Origin: Deltaproteobacteria bacterium
GTDB lineage: Bacteria > Myxococcota_A > UBA9042 > PHBI01
Assembly: GCA_011526585.1 (NCBI GenBank)
Contig: WYBB01000139.1
Location: 1 to 64,000, forward strand
Reading direction: 5' to 3'
DNA length: 64,000 nt
Both the position numbers and the translations under genes were made by a program. The first letter of the stretch is position 1. Each line of letters begins with the position of its first letter. Below, piece after piece: positions 34,444-41,453 of this stretch. The notes under the pieces were generated by a model, which saw only the letters and a list, made by a program, of their open reading frames with translations, did not search any database and was not told where the DNA came from.

Positions 34444-36412
34444 AGCGTCTCGGCCCGGTCGGATCACAGCGGCGGCCGAGCGCATCGACAACGCAGCGGG
34501 CGGTCGTCTCATTCGCCGCGCCCAGCCCGGCGAGCGAGCCCTGGCAGGCGCGCTCGCACACGCCGTAGGCCGCCTCGATGCAGGCGTCGTCACCCGCGCA
34601 GGCCTCGCGACAGGCGGCGGGTGGCGGGGCGGCAGGCAGGTCGTCGCAGGCGACCTCGCAGCCCGGGGCGGTGGCGCGGCAGTGCCAGGCGGCGAGGCGA
34701 TCGAGATCGGAGGCGATCCCGGTCTGGCACTCGCTCAGGCAGGCGCCGAGCCCGCCGGCGCGGTCCGGCTCGCAGGCGATGAGGTGCTCGCAGGCGGGCG
34801 CGCACACGGCGGTCGGGTCGGCGGGCGCGCACGGCGCGAGCGCGTCGCAGGGCGGGTCTTCGGCGAGGCAGGCGAAGGTCGGCTCGATGCGCTCGGGGTG
34901 CGCGAGCACGAGGCCGGTGCAGCCGCGCTCGCAGGTCTCGGGCGCGCTGCCGGTGCACTCGGAGAAGCGCGCGCAGGTCGCCGCGCAGCGGTCGTCGATC
35001 CCGGCGGCGCACGTGAGCAGCACCTGGACGGCGCTGTCGTCGCCGGCCGGGCAGCCGTCGAGCGCCTCGATGCAGGCGAGCGTCTGCACGAGGTCCGGAT
35101 CGGCGATCACGTTGACGAGGCCCGAGCAGAACGCGCGGCAGACCGAGGAGTCGGACAGCGGGTTGTTCGGGCACTTGCGCCCGAGCGCGCCGCAGGCGGC
35201 GAGACAGCCTTCGGGCGCGGGATCGGGGGCGGTGACGCAGGCGCCTTCGTCGTCGGCGCAGCCGCGCGCGATCGCGCAGCCGAGGAAGGCGACCTGACCG
35301 AAGCCGCCGAGCGCGCCGCAGGAGGCGAGGCAGGTCTCGGGCGTGGGGTAGCGCGAATAGGTGGGCGAGCCGGGCCGGCACGCGGCGACGCCCTCGTCGC
35401 CTCGCGCGCCGACCCTGGCGCAAGCGTCGCGGCAGAGGCGATCGCCGAGCACGCAGGGCAGGGCGTCGACCAGCCGGCAGCCCTCGGCGGGCAGCGCGGC
35501 GAGGCAGTCGAAGGCTGCGAGCGCGGGCTCGCCGAGCGCGTGCGCGGCGCCGGCGCACGAGAGCTCGCAGGTCCGGCGGGTGCCGGCCGAGCCGAGGGCG
35601 AAGACGCCGCAGCCGTCGGCGCGTGCGCAGGCTTCGGTGCAGGCGGCGGGGATCGCGAAGTCTTCGCCGGCGCCGAAGCAGGCATCGCGATCGCAGGCGG
35701 CGGCGAGGCAGTAGTCGTTGGCGAGCCAGAGCCCCTCGGCGCTGGCGCGCGCGCGGCAGGCGGTGCGGCAGGCGTCCTGCGAGGCCGGGGGATCAGCGCA
35801 GGCGCCCTGGCGCTCACAGGCCTCGGCGCAGCCGAGCTCGAGCGACGCGTCGTCGAGGACGAGCGCCGGGGTGTCGCACGGGTCGGGCGTGCCGTCGCCG
35901 TCGCGGTCGGGGTCGGGTCGTTCGCAGACGAGGGCGCCGTCGACGCAGCGCGCGGTCGATCCGATCCCGCGCAGCGCGCAGCGCCCGTCGCAGCAACACC
36001 CGAGATCGGCGAGCACGGCCGGGTCGCTCACGGCGGTCAGGTCGTCGGGGTCGCGCTCGTCGACGAGGCAGTCCCCGTCGCGGTCGGCGGTGTCGCTCTC
36101 GAGCGCGTCGATCACCTGGTCGCCGTCGAAGTCCGCCGGGTTGTCGTGTTGCCCGAGCTCGCTCGGGTCGTCGGCGCCGTCGCCGTCGCTGTCGGCGGCG
36201 AGCGGGTCGGTGCCGAGCGCTCTCTCGAAGCCGTTGGCCAACCCGTCGCCGTCCTCGTCGCCGTCGGGGTCGAGGCAGCGTGCCTCGGCGCAGAGGCCGG
36301 AGCGGCACTGCTCGTCGCTCGTGCAGTTGGCGCCTAGCGGGCGCTTGCCCTCGTCGGCGCAGGCCAGGAGGAGCGCGAGGGCGAGGAGCGTCGCGGGCCG
36401 CGCGCGGCTCAC
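34430..36412 (-). CDS. Cys-rich DxDGD-repeat lipoprotein, 660 aa
   Basis: Predicted outer-membrane lipoprotein: signal peptide (MSRARPATLLALALL) ending in the lipobox LLAC. The first 130 mature residues (CTSDEQCRSGLC, then LDPDGDEDGDG, ALGTDPLAADSDGDG, ALESDTADRDGDC) repeat the N-terminal module of the lipoprotein at 9211-13542 nearly motif for motif. From about residue 190 to the end, at least nine units of roughly 45-55 residues follow the pattern CxxxC...C...C (for example CAEACERQGAC, CTEACARADGC, CEHLIACE, CREACAGDDAC). These are likely small helical disulfide modules. The GTG start at 36412 is 4 bp after the Rrf2 stop and the stop overlaps the AmpG-like gene. Function unknown; an envelope role is inferred. 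Confidence 0.87.
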   Translation of the reverse strand: MSRARPATLLALALLLACADEGKRPLGANCTSDEQCRSGLCAEARCLDPDGDEDGDGLANGFERALGTDPLAADSDGDGADDPSELGQHDNPADFDGDQVIDALESDTADRDGDCLVDERDPDDLTAVSDPAVLADLGCCCDGRCALRGIGSTARCVDGALVCERPDPDRDGDGTPDPCDTPALVLDDASLELGCAEACERQGACADPPASQDACRTACRARASAEGLWLANDYCLAAACDRDACFGAGEDFAIPAACTEACARADGCGVFALGSAGTRRTCELSCAGAAHALGEPALAAFDCLAALPAEGCRLVDALPCVLGDRLCRDACARVGARGDEGVAACRPGSPTYSRYPTPETCLASCGALGGFGQVAFLGCAIARGCADDEGACVTAPDPAPEGCLAACGALGRKCPNNPLSDSSVCRAFCSGLVNVIADPDLVQTLACIEALDGCPAGDDSAVQVLLTCAAGIDDRCAATCARFSECTGSAPETCERGCTGLVLAHPERIEPTFACLAEDPPCDALAPCAPADPTAVCAPACEHLIACEPDRAGGLGACLSECQTGIASDLDRLAAWHCRATAPGCEVACDDLPAAPPPAACREACAGDDACIEAAYGVCERACQGSLAGLGAANETTARCVVDALGRRCDPTGPRRCEPR

Positions 36413-36416
36413 CGTC

Positions 36417-36896
36417 TCAGCTCCGCTGCGGGGGACGCATGATGCGGGGCTGCACGATGATCTTGTCGTCGACGAGCACCTTCTGCCGCGAGGCGAGATC
36501 GGCGAGCGAGCGGTTGTGGAGGATCGCCTCGACCTCGCGCTTGACCTCGACCAGGAACTCTTTGATGACGCAGTGTTGTGGGCCGACGCGGATGTGGCAA
36601 GGCAGGTCGAGGATCGCGTCGACGCTGGTCAGCGGTCCTTCGAGCACGGTGATGATCTCACCGACCGAGATCGTCGCAGGGTCGCGCCCGAGGCCGTGTC
36701 CGCCCTGCGGCCCGCGCGAGCTCTTGACCAGGCCGGCGGCGCGCAAGCGCGACAGGATCTGCTTGAGGTAGTGCGACGGGATGTCCTGCGCCTCGGAGAT
36801 CTCACTGGCCTGCAGGAGATCGTCGCCGTGCTTCTGCTGCATCGCCAGATACAACATGGCGCGCAGGCCATACTCGCCACGGGTCGAGATCTTCAT
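36417..36896 (-). CDS. Rrf2-family transcriptional regulator
   Basis: Winged-helix DNA-binding protein of 159 aa. MKISTRGEYGLRAMLYLA, the recognition region IPSHYLKQILSRLRAAGLV and the wing SSRGPQGGHGLGR are classic Rrf2. The effector loop has only two cysteines, Cys100 and Cys109 (PCHIRVGPQHC), in place of the three-Cys cluster of IscR, so it may bind a cluster with other ligands or sense thiols. It sits between the FKBP gene (36 bp upstream) and the Cys-rich lipoprotein gene (4 bp downstream). It probably regulates its own operon; the dyad at the predicted promoter near 37410 is a candidate site. Confidence 0.92.
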   Translation of the reverse strand: MKISTRGEYGLRAMLYLAMQQKHGDDLLQASEISEAQDIPSHYLKQILSRLRAAGLVKSSRGPQGGHGLGRDPATISVGEIITVLEGPLTSVDAILDLPCHIRVGPQHCVIKEFLVEVKREVEAILHNRSLADLASRQKVLVDDKIIVQPRIMRPPQRS

Positions 36897-36932
36897 GGCC
36901 GGTCCGCGCGCGGCGAGGTCGAGCGCAAGGGG

Positions 36933-37379
36933 CTACTTGCCGTCGACGAAGTCATCCGTCACGTCGACGACGGTGACGTCATAGTGGAGCGTCTTGCCGG
37001 CGAGCGGATGGTTGTAGTCGGCGACGATCGAGTCCGGGCGGATCTCCTTGACGCGGTACATCACCTCGGCGCCCTTGTCCGAGCGGTAGCTGAAGCGGGT
37101 GCCCTCGACGAGCTCCATGTTGACCGGGAAGGCGGCGCGCGGCAGGGTCTTGACGTGGGCCGGGTTGTGCGGGCCGTAGGCGTCCTCGGGCGCGATGGTG
37201 ATGCGCTTCTTGCCGCCCGGTTCGAGCCCGATGACCCCGCGCTCGAGGCCGGAGATCACGTCGCCGCGACCGCAGACGAACTCCAGCGGGTAGTCCGGAG
37301 ACGATGCGTCGATCTCGAGGCCCTCTTCGTCGGTGACCCGATATTGGACGCGCACCAGGCAGTTCTTCTTGACCTTCAT
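36933..37379 (-). CDS. FKBP-type peptidyl-prolyl isomerase, SlyD-like
   Basis: Prolyl isomerase/chaperone of 148 aa. An FKBP core (LEFVCGRGDVISGLERGVIG, KKRITIAPEDAYG) is interrupted by an insert-in-flap chaperone domain (HVKTLPRAAFP to DSIVADYNHPLAGKTL), the SlyD arrangement. The His/Cys-rich metal-binding tail of E. coli SlyD is missing; it ends FVDGK. No signal peptide, so cytoplasmic. GAGAGG precedes the ATG. First gene of a four-gene minus-strand unit with a predicted promoter at 37411-37440. Its link to an Rrf2 regulator and a Cys-rich lipoprotein may reflect folding or redox stress. Confidence 0.93.
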   Translation of the reverse strand: MKVKKNCLVRVQYRVTDEEGLEIDASSPDYPLEFVCGRGDVISGLERGVIGLEPGGKKRITIAPEDAYGPHNPAHVKTLPRAAFPVNMELVEGTRFSYRSDKGAEVMYRVKEIRPDSIVADYNHPLAGKTLHYDVTVVDVTDDFVDGK

Positions 37380-37410
37380 CGCGCCTCTCGTCTTACGATT
37401 CGGAGGGTGG

Positions 37411-37440
37411 GGTCTACCGACCCTCTTCGGGGTACGTCAA
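37411..37440 (-). promoter_or_regulatory. predicted sigma70-type promoter of FKBP-Rrf2 operon
   Basis: On the minus strand TTGACG (37440-37435) and TAGACC (37416-37411) are 18 bp apart. A 5-bp dyad GGGTC-TACC-GACCC overlaps the -10 region and could be an operator, perhaps for the Rrf2 protein of the operon. The ATG is 31 bp downstream. Confidence 0.5.
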
Positions 37441-37492
37441 CAGTTTTGTCGCGGGCGGCTCGGCGCTGGCGGCGTTGCGGGGGATCGAGGCG

Positions 37493-38866
37493 ATGGACAG
37501 CTGCGGACCATTCGAAGTCCTGGTCGACACCCGCGGACAGGTGCTCGGCGTTGGAACACGCCTGTGCGCGCTGGCCGGGGTCGCGCCGTCCGAGCTCGTC
37601 GGGCGACCGGTGAGCCGGTTCCTGCGCGGTCCGGCGCTGACCGCCAGCGCGGGCGTCGCCGCTGCGCTCGAGCTGCGCGCCGACGGCCGCGCCCCGATCG
37701 CCGGGGTCGGCGTGCGCAGCGTCGACGGCGGGCGCCAGTCGCTGACCTTCGTGCCCGAGGCCGCGCGCACCGATGCGGGGCGCGCGCGCGACGTCGAGCC
37801 ACGCCTGGCCGAGGTCGGCAAGGAGATCCAGGACGCGCTGACGGGCATCATCGGCTTCGCCGGGCTCGTGCCGATCGCGCCGACGCCGCACCGCCGCAAG
37901 TTCTACGTCGATCAGGTGGTGTCGCAGGCCGAGCGCGTGCGGCGGCTCGTGCACGTCTACGACCCGGCGCTCGGCGGTCGCTCGAGCGCCGAGGGGCCGT
38001 TGCCGTTGTCGCGTCCGGCGGACGTCGGGGCCGAGCTGGCGTACGCGCTGTCCGGGCTGCGCGCCTCGCTCGAGCGCGGCGGGGTCGGCTTCGACATCGA
38101 GCTGCCGCACGAGCCGGTGTGGGCGACCTGCGACATCCGTCAGGTCGGGGATCTCGTGTCCGCGCTGATCCTGCGGGCGACGGTGCAGCAGCGGCGCGAC
38201 TACCAGGCCAACGAGGTCGTCCTGCACGTCAGGCGCGGCGCTTCGCCGCACGCGCTGATCGAGCTGACCCTGACCGGCGCCGACCAGCCCCAGGTGCTGT
38301 TGCGCGAGCGCTTCGGCCTCGACGAGGAGGAGGGCCACGGCCCGTCGGTGAGCGAGATCGAGCTGCGCGCCGGGATCGCCGCGCTGAGGCGGCAGGGCGG
38401 GCAGATCGCGCGAGCCGCCGACCCGGAGCGCGAGGAGGTGAAGGTCACCGTGACGCTGCCGCTGGCGGTCGCCCCGCGCCGCGCCGACAAGCTGCGCACG
38501 CCGGTGCCGCTCGACGTGCTGGTCGTCGACGACGACGCGATGCTCGGCGAGCTCTACCAGGAGATGTTGCAGGTCGCGGGCCACTCGGTGACCTCGTGCC
38601 GCACGATCTCGGCGGCGCGCGAGGCGTTGCGCGCGCAGCGCTTCGACGCGGTCGTCGCCGAGTTCCAGATGAAGGACGGGCTCCTGTCCGAGCTCTGGGC
38701 GATGGCGTCGGAGGCGCACCCCGAGCTCATGAGCCGCCTCGTCGTCGCCACGCGCGACCCGCGCGACCCGCGCCTCGTCGAGTGGGCGATGCAGGGGCAG
38801 ACCCCGATCCTCGCCAAGCCGTTCAGCGCTCCCGCGCTCCTCGAACATCTGGCGCTCCTCGTGTGA
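37493..38866 (+). CDS. degenerate hybrid sensor protein (PAS, pseudo-kinase, pseudo-receiver)
   Basis: Hybrid histidine-kinase architecture of 457 aa: a PAS-like N-terminus (about 5-90), a DHp-like helix, a weak ATPase-like region (about 175-325) and a receiver domain (about 338-457). Both phospho-acceptors appear lost. The DHp motif reads GKEIQDALTGIIGFA where active kinases read AHExNNPLTGIIGFA, so His is Lys110. The receiver site reads VVAEF, so Asp is Glu390, while the acidic pair Asp346/347, Thr420 and Lys442 are kept. Glu at that site can mimic phosphorylation. ATP-binding N and G boxes are not recognisable. ATG 37493 has GAGG upstream; a TTG at 37475 is possible. Likely a binding or scaffold protein. 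Convergent with the small helical gene. Confidence 0.82.
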   Translation: MDSCGPFEVLVDTRGQVLGVGTRLCALAGVAPSELVGRPVSRFLRGPALTASAGVAAALELRADGRAPIAGVGVRSVDGGRQSLTFVPEAARTDAGRARDVEPRLAEVGKEIQDALTGIIGFAGLVPIAPTPHRRKFYVDQVVSQAERVRRLVHVYDPALGGRSSAEGPLPLSRPADVGAELAYALSGLRASLERGGVGFDIELPHEPVWATCDIRQVGDLVSALILRATVQQRRDYQANEVVLHVRRGASPHALIELTLTGADQPQVLLRERFGLDEEEGHGPSVSEIELRAGIAALRRQGGQIARAADPEREEVKVTVTLPLAVAPRRADKLRTPVPLDVLVVDDDAMLGELYQEMLQVAGHSVTSCRTISAAREALRAQRFDAVVAEFQMKDGLLSELWAMASEAHPELMSRLVVATRDPRDPRLVEWAMQGQTPILAKPFSAPALLEHLALLV

Positions 38867-38884
38867 GCACCTCGTGCGGCCCCT

Positions 38885-38902
38885 GCGTCGACCGACCGAC
38901 GC
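38885..38902. terminator. hairpin in convergent gap, weak terminator candidate
   Basis: GCGTCG-(ACCGAC)-CGACGC, a perfect 6-bp stem with a 6-nt loop, lies 18 bp after the plus-strand stop and 36 bp after the minus-strand stop of two converging genes. No T-tract on either side. Confidence 0.35.
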
Positions 38903-38938
38903 CGCGGACGGCGGCCGCAGCCGATCCAGCGACGATCT

Positions 38939-39229
38939 TCAATCGTCGGGGGGCGCGTCGCCCCGCCGGAGGAGGCGCCGTCGGGCGTCCGCGAGCTGGA
39001 GCCTCACCAGCTCGCCGAGGTCGTCGACGATCGGCTCGAGCTTCTTCAGGATCGTCAGCTGGGTGCGCGCGACCTGATCGAGCACGCGCGCGGTCGAATC
39101 GAGCTGCGTGAGCACGCGCTCGGCCTGGGCGAAGGCGCGCAGCGCGAGCGCCTGCACCGGGTCGGCGGGCAGCCGCCGCGCCGCCTCCTCGAGGCGCTCA
39201 CGAAGCGCGAGCGGAAAGCGCGGGGCCAC
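38939..39229 (-). CDS. small helical protein downstream of OmpA-family gene, 96 aa
   Basis: Not a recognised family. Almost wholly helical and coiled-coil-like, rich in Leu, Ala, Arg and Gln (TARVLDQVARTQLTILKKLE), with a basic then acidic end (RRRLLRRGDAPPDD). No signal peptide or membrane segment. The GTG at 39229 has GAGG at 8 nt and follows the OmpA-family stop by 10 bp, which supports real co-expression. Proteins of this size and pattern resemble phasin-like or membrane-proximal helical bundles, but no motif decides this. Confidence 0.65.
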   Translation of the reverse strand: MAPRFPLALRERLEEAARRLPADPVQALALRAFAQAERVLTQLDSTARVLDQVARTQLTILKKLEPIVDDLGELVRLQLADARRRLLRRGDAPPDD

Positions 39230-39239
39230 GGTCGATGCC

Positions 39240-40577
39240 TCACTCCGGCTGGAGGATCTTGAACTCGATGCGGCGGTTCTTGGCGCGGCCCGCCTCGGTG
39301 CGGTTGTCGGCGACCGGCACGTCGGGGCCGAAGCCCTGGGTGTCGATGCGGTCGGCGGCGATGCCCTTGTCGATCAGGTACTGCTTGACCGACTTGGCGC
39401 GGCGGTCCGAGAGGTCGAGGTTGTGCTCGCGCGTGCCCTCGGACGAGGTGTGACCCTCGATGACGAGGCGGATCTGCGGGTACTCGTTCAAGACGGTGAC
39501 GGCCTCATCGAGCGTCTTGAAGCTGGTCTTGCGGATGACGTCCTTGTCGCGCTCGAAGGTGATGCCCTTCATCACGCCGGTGAACTTCTTGACCACCTCG
39601 ATCGGCGGCGGGGGCGGGCAGCCGCCGTGCTCGGGCACGCCCTTGATCGTCGGGCAGCGGTCGTCGACGTCGGCGATGGTGTCCTCGTCGGTGTCGGGGC
39701 AGCCCTTGTGCTCGGCGGGGCCGGCCTTGTCGGGGCAGCGGTCGTCGATGTCGACGAGGGTGTCCTCGTCCTTGTCGGGGCAGCCCTTCTGCTCGACCTT
39801 GCCGGCGTCGTCGGGGCAGCGGTCGACGTCGTCGGCGAGGGTGTCGCCGTCCTTGTCGGGGCAGCCCTGGGCGGAGGGGTGGCCGGGCACGTTGGGGCAG
39901 GCGTCGGACTGGTCGACGATGCCGTCGCCGTCGGTGTCGAGGATCACCGGCTGCTTCTTCTTCGTGGTCTCGCCGCCGAAGGTGCCCATGAGCCCGATCG
40001 AGAGCATGAGGTCGTGGCCGGTCACTTCGGAGCGCCCGTCGGAGGCGTCGCCCGAGGTCGGGATGCGCAGGAGGTAGCGGAGGTCGGCGCGGAAGCCGAT
40101 GTGCTTCCAGGGCAGGAGCTTGACGCCGGCGACGACGTTGAGGCCCGGGTCGGTGTCGGTGGCGTAGTCCTTCTGCGGGAAGAGGAACGCGAACGACGGG
40201 CCGCCGCCGACGAAGGGCACGATCCAGTCGTGCGAGATCGGGTGCCAGATGGCGTCGATGTGCACGCTGAAGATCGACAGGCGGTTGACCTCGGCCGGCG
40301 AGAGCTGGAGCGCGAGCTCGAGGCCGAGGTGGCGCGTGAAGTTGTAGGTCCCGGTCGCGGTGTAGGTGAAGGTGTCACTCATCAACGACGGGAAGCCGGA
40401 GCCGGCGGGGTCGAAGGGCACGGCCTCGTCGTCGAGGAAGAACAAGCCGCCGAGCTGCAGGCCGACCTCGATCGAGCCCTTCTTGAAGAAGGGGCGCGCG
40501 TCCGCTTCGGGCGCGCTCGCGAGGAGCGTCGTGGCCAGGATGGCGAGCGTTGGGAGGAGCGAACGACGACGCGACAT
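39240..40577 (-). CDS. OmpA-family outer-membrane protein with TSP3 repeats
   Basis: Outer-membrane protein of 445 aa that ties the outer membrane to peptidoglycan. The start at 40577 (MSRRRSLLP) gives a signal peptide cleaved near ADARPF. Residues about 25-220 form an 8-strand-type beta-barrel. Residues about 225-325 hold five DxDxDxxxDxxDxCP calcium-binding repeats (DTDGDGIVDQSDACP and relatives). The C-terminal OmpA domain has VIEGHTSSEGTREHNLDLSD and RAKNRRIEFKI, with the peptidoglycan-binding Asp and Arg in place. A strong promoter with a perfect TTGACA lies upstream (40630-40658). Followed by the small helical gene. Confidence 0.94.
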   Translation of the reverse strand: MSRRRSLLPTLAILATTLLASAPEADARPFFKKGSIEVGLQLGGLFFLDDEAVPFDPAGSGFPSLMSDTFTYTATGTYNFTRHLGLELALQLSPAEVNRLSIFSVHIDAIWHPISHDWIVPFVGGGPSFAFLFPQKDYATDTDPGLNVVAGVKLLPWKHIGFRADLRYLLRIPTSGDASDGRSEVTGHDLMLSIGLMGTFGGETTKKKQPVILDTDGDGIVDQSDACPNVPGHPSAQGCPDKDGDTLADDVDRCPDDAGKVEQKGCPDKDEDTLVDIDDRCPDKAGPAEHKGCPDTDEDTIADVDDRCPTIKGVPEHGGCPPPPPIEVVKKFTGVMKGITFERDKDVIRKTSFKTLDEAVTVLNEYPQIRLVIEGHTSSEGTREHNLDLSDRRAKSVKQYLIDKGIAADRIDTQGFGPDVPVADNRTEAGRAKNRRIEFKILQPE

Positions 40578-40629
40578 GCCAGGACCTCGAAAGGGCAACG
40601 AAGGGGCGGCTGAAGCCGGAAAGCAGCGC

Positions 40630-40658
40630 CCTATAGACCCCTGTCCGGAGGGTGTCAA
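40630..40658 (-). promoter_or_regulatory. strong sigma70-type promoter of the OmpA-family gene
   Basis: Minus strand: TTGACA (40658-40653), 17-bp spacer, TATAGG (40635-40630). The -35 is perfect and the spacing optimal. Transcription should start near 40622, giving a leader of about 45 nt before the ATG at 40577. It is the best consensus promoter seen in the window. Confidence 0.75.
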
Positions 40659-40764
40659 TCAGCACCTGCACGCGCTCGCGCTCCGTTTCCGGGCCGGCGA
40701 GCGCGTTTCGATCTCGCGAACCTCGCGGGGTGACAAGGCGTGGCGCGTTGCGCTAAGTGTCGGT

Positions 40765-40779
40765 CGGTTCGACGAACCG
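40765..40779. promoter_or_regulatory. 15-bp palindrome, probable operator of the TetR gene
   Basis: CGGTTCG-A-CGAACCG is a perfect palindrome with 7-bp arms, 20 bp upstream of the TetR-family GTG start. Outer GTGTC/GACAC half-sites extend the symmetry imperfectly. TetR proteins typically bind such dyads in their own promoter, so autoregulation is likely. Confidence 0.6.
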
Positions 40780-40799
40780 GACACGCAGGAGCCCGTCCC

Positions 40800-41402
40800 G
40801 TGCCACGTATCAAGGGCCGCAAGCCCGAGGCGACCCGTGAGGCCGTCCTCGAAGCAGCGATCTGGGCGTTCGCCGAGTACGGCTACGACAACGCGACCCT
40901 GGCGATCATCGCACACAAGGCGGGCGTGACCGCGGCGACCCTGCCCTACCACTTCACCGACAAGAAGGGCCTTTGGGGCGCGGTCATCGACGCCTTCTAC
41001 AAGGAGCTCTTCGCGTTCGCGGCGACGCTCGATGCCAAGGCCGGCATCGACGAGATCCTGCCGAGCTTCTACGACTGGGCGATGGCGCATCGCAACGGGA
41101 TCCGGGTCATCATCCGCAACGTCATCGAGACCGGCGCGCTCGACCGCGAGGTGCGCGAGGTGCGCATGGGTCGCGCGGCCGATCTGGTCGCGCAGCTGGC
41201 GATGCGGCGCTACGGGGTCGACGCGGTGCGCGCGCGCGACGCGACCGTCGCCGTGACGCACCTCATCACGCGCTTCGTCACCAACAGCCCCGAGGACAAC
41301 CGGCGCGCGTTCCTGGTGGACGGCGACGAGGAGGCGCGCGCGCGCATCATCAGCATCTTGTTGCGCACCACGAAGGTCTTGCTCGGGCTGCCGACGTCGT
41401 GA
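40800..41402 (+). CDS. TetR-family transcriptional regulator
   Basis: Homodimeric repressor of 200 aa. The N-terminal HTH is clear: KPEATREAVLEAAIWAFAEYGYDNATLAIIAHKAGVT split over two helices, then ATLPYHFTDKKGLWGAVIDAFY. The C-terminal ligand-binding part is helical and unassigned. The GTG at 40800 has AGGAG 8 nt upstream; longer in-frame starts would add an Arg/Cys-rich stretch that does not fit the family. A palindromic operator candidate lies directly upstream. The patatin-like lipase gene begins 51 bp downstream on the same strand, so its substrate or product lipid may be the ligand. Confidence 0.92.
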   Translation: MPRIKGRKPEATREAVLEAAIWAFAEYGYDNATLAIIAHKAGVTAATLPYHFTDKKGLWGAVIDAFYKELFAFAATLDAKAGIDEILPSFYDWAMAHRNGIRVIIRNVIETGALDREVREVRMGRAADLVAQLAMRRYGVDAVRARDATVAVTHLITRFVTNSPEDNRRAFLVDGDEEARARIISILLRTTKVLLGLPTS

Positions 41403-41453
41403 CGCGGGCTTTGCGCGTGCCGAGGTGGCAGGCGCCGTGATAGGGATCGAGGC

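Noticed and set aside
36417..36896. Rrf2 protein as IscR
   Set aside because: Only two cysteines are present in the effector loop, and no isc or suf genes are adjacent.
39600..39960. Imperfect repeats at 39.6-39.96 kb as a DNA repeat element
   Set aside because: They encode the DxDxDxxxDxxDxCP repeats of the OmpA-family protein and are protein repeats.
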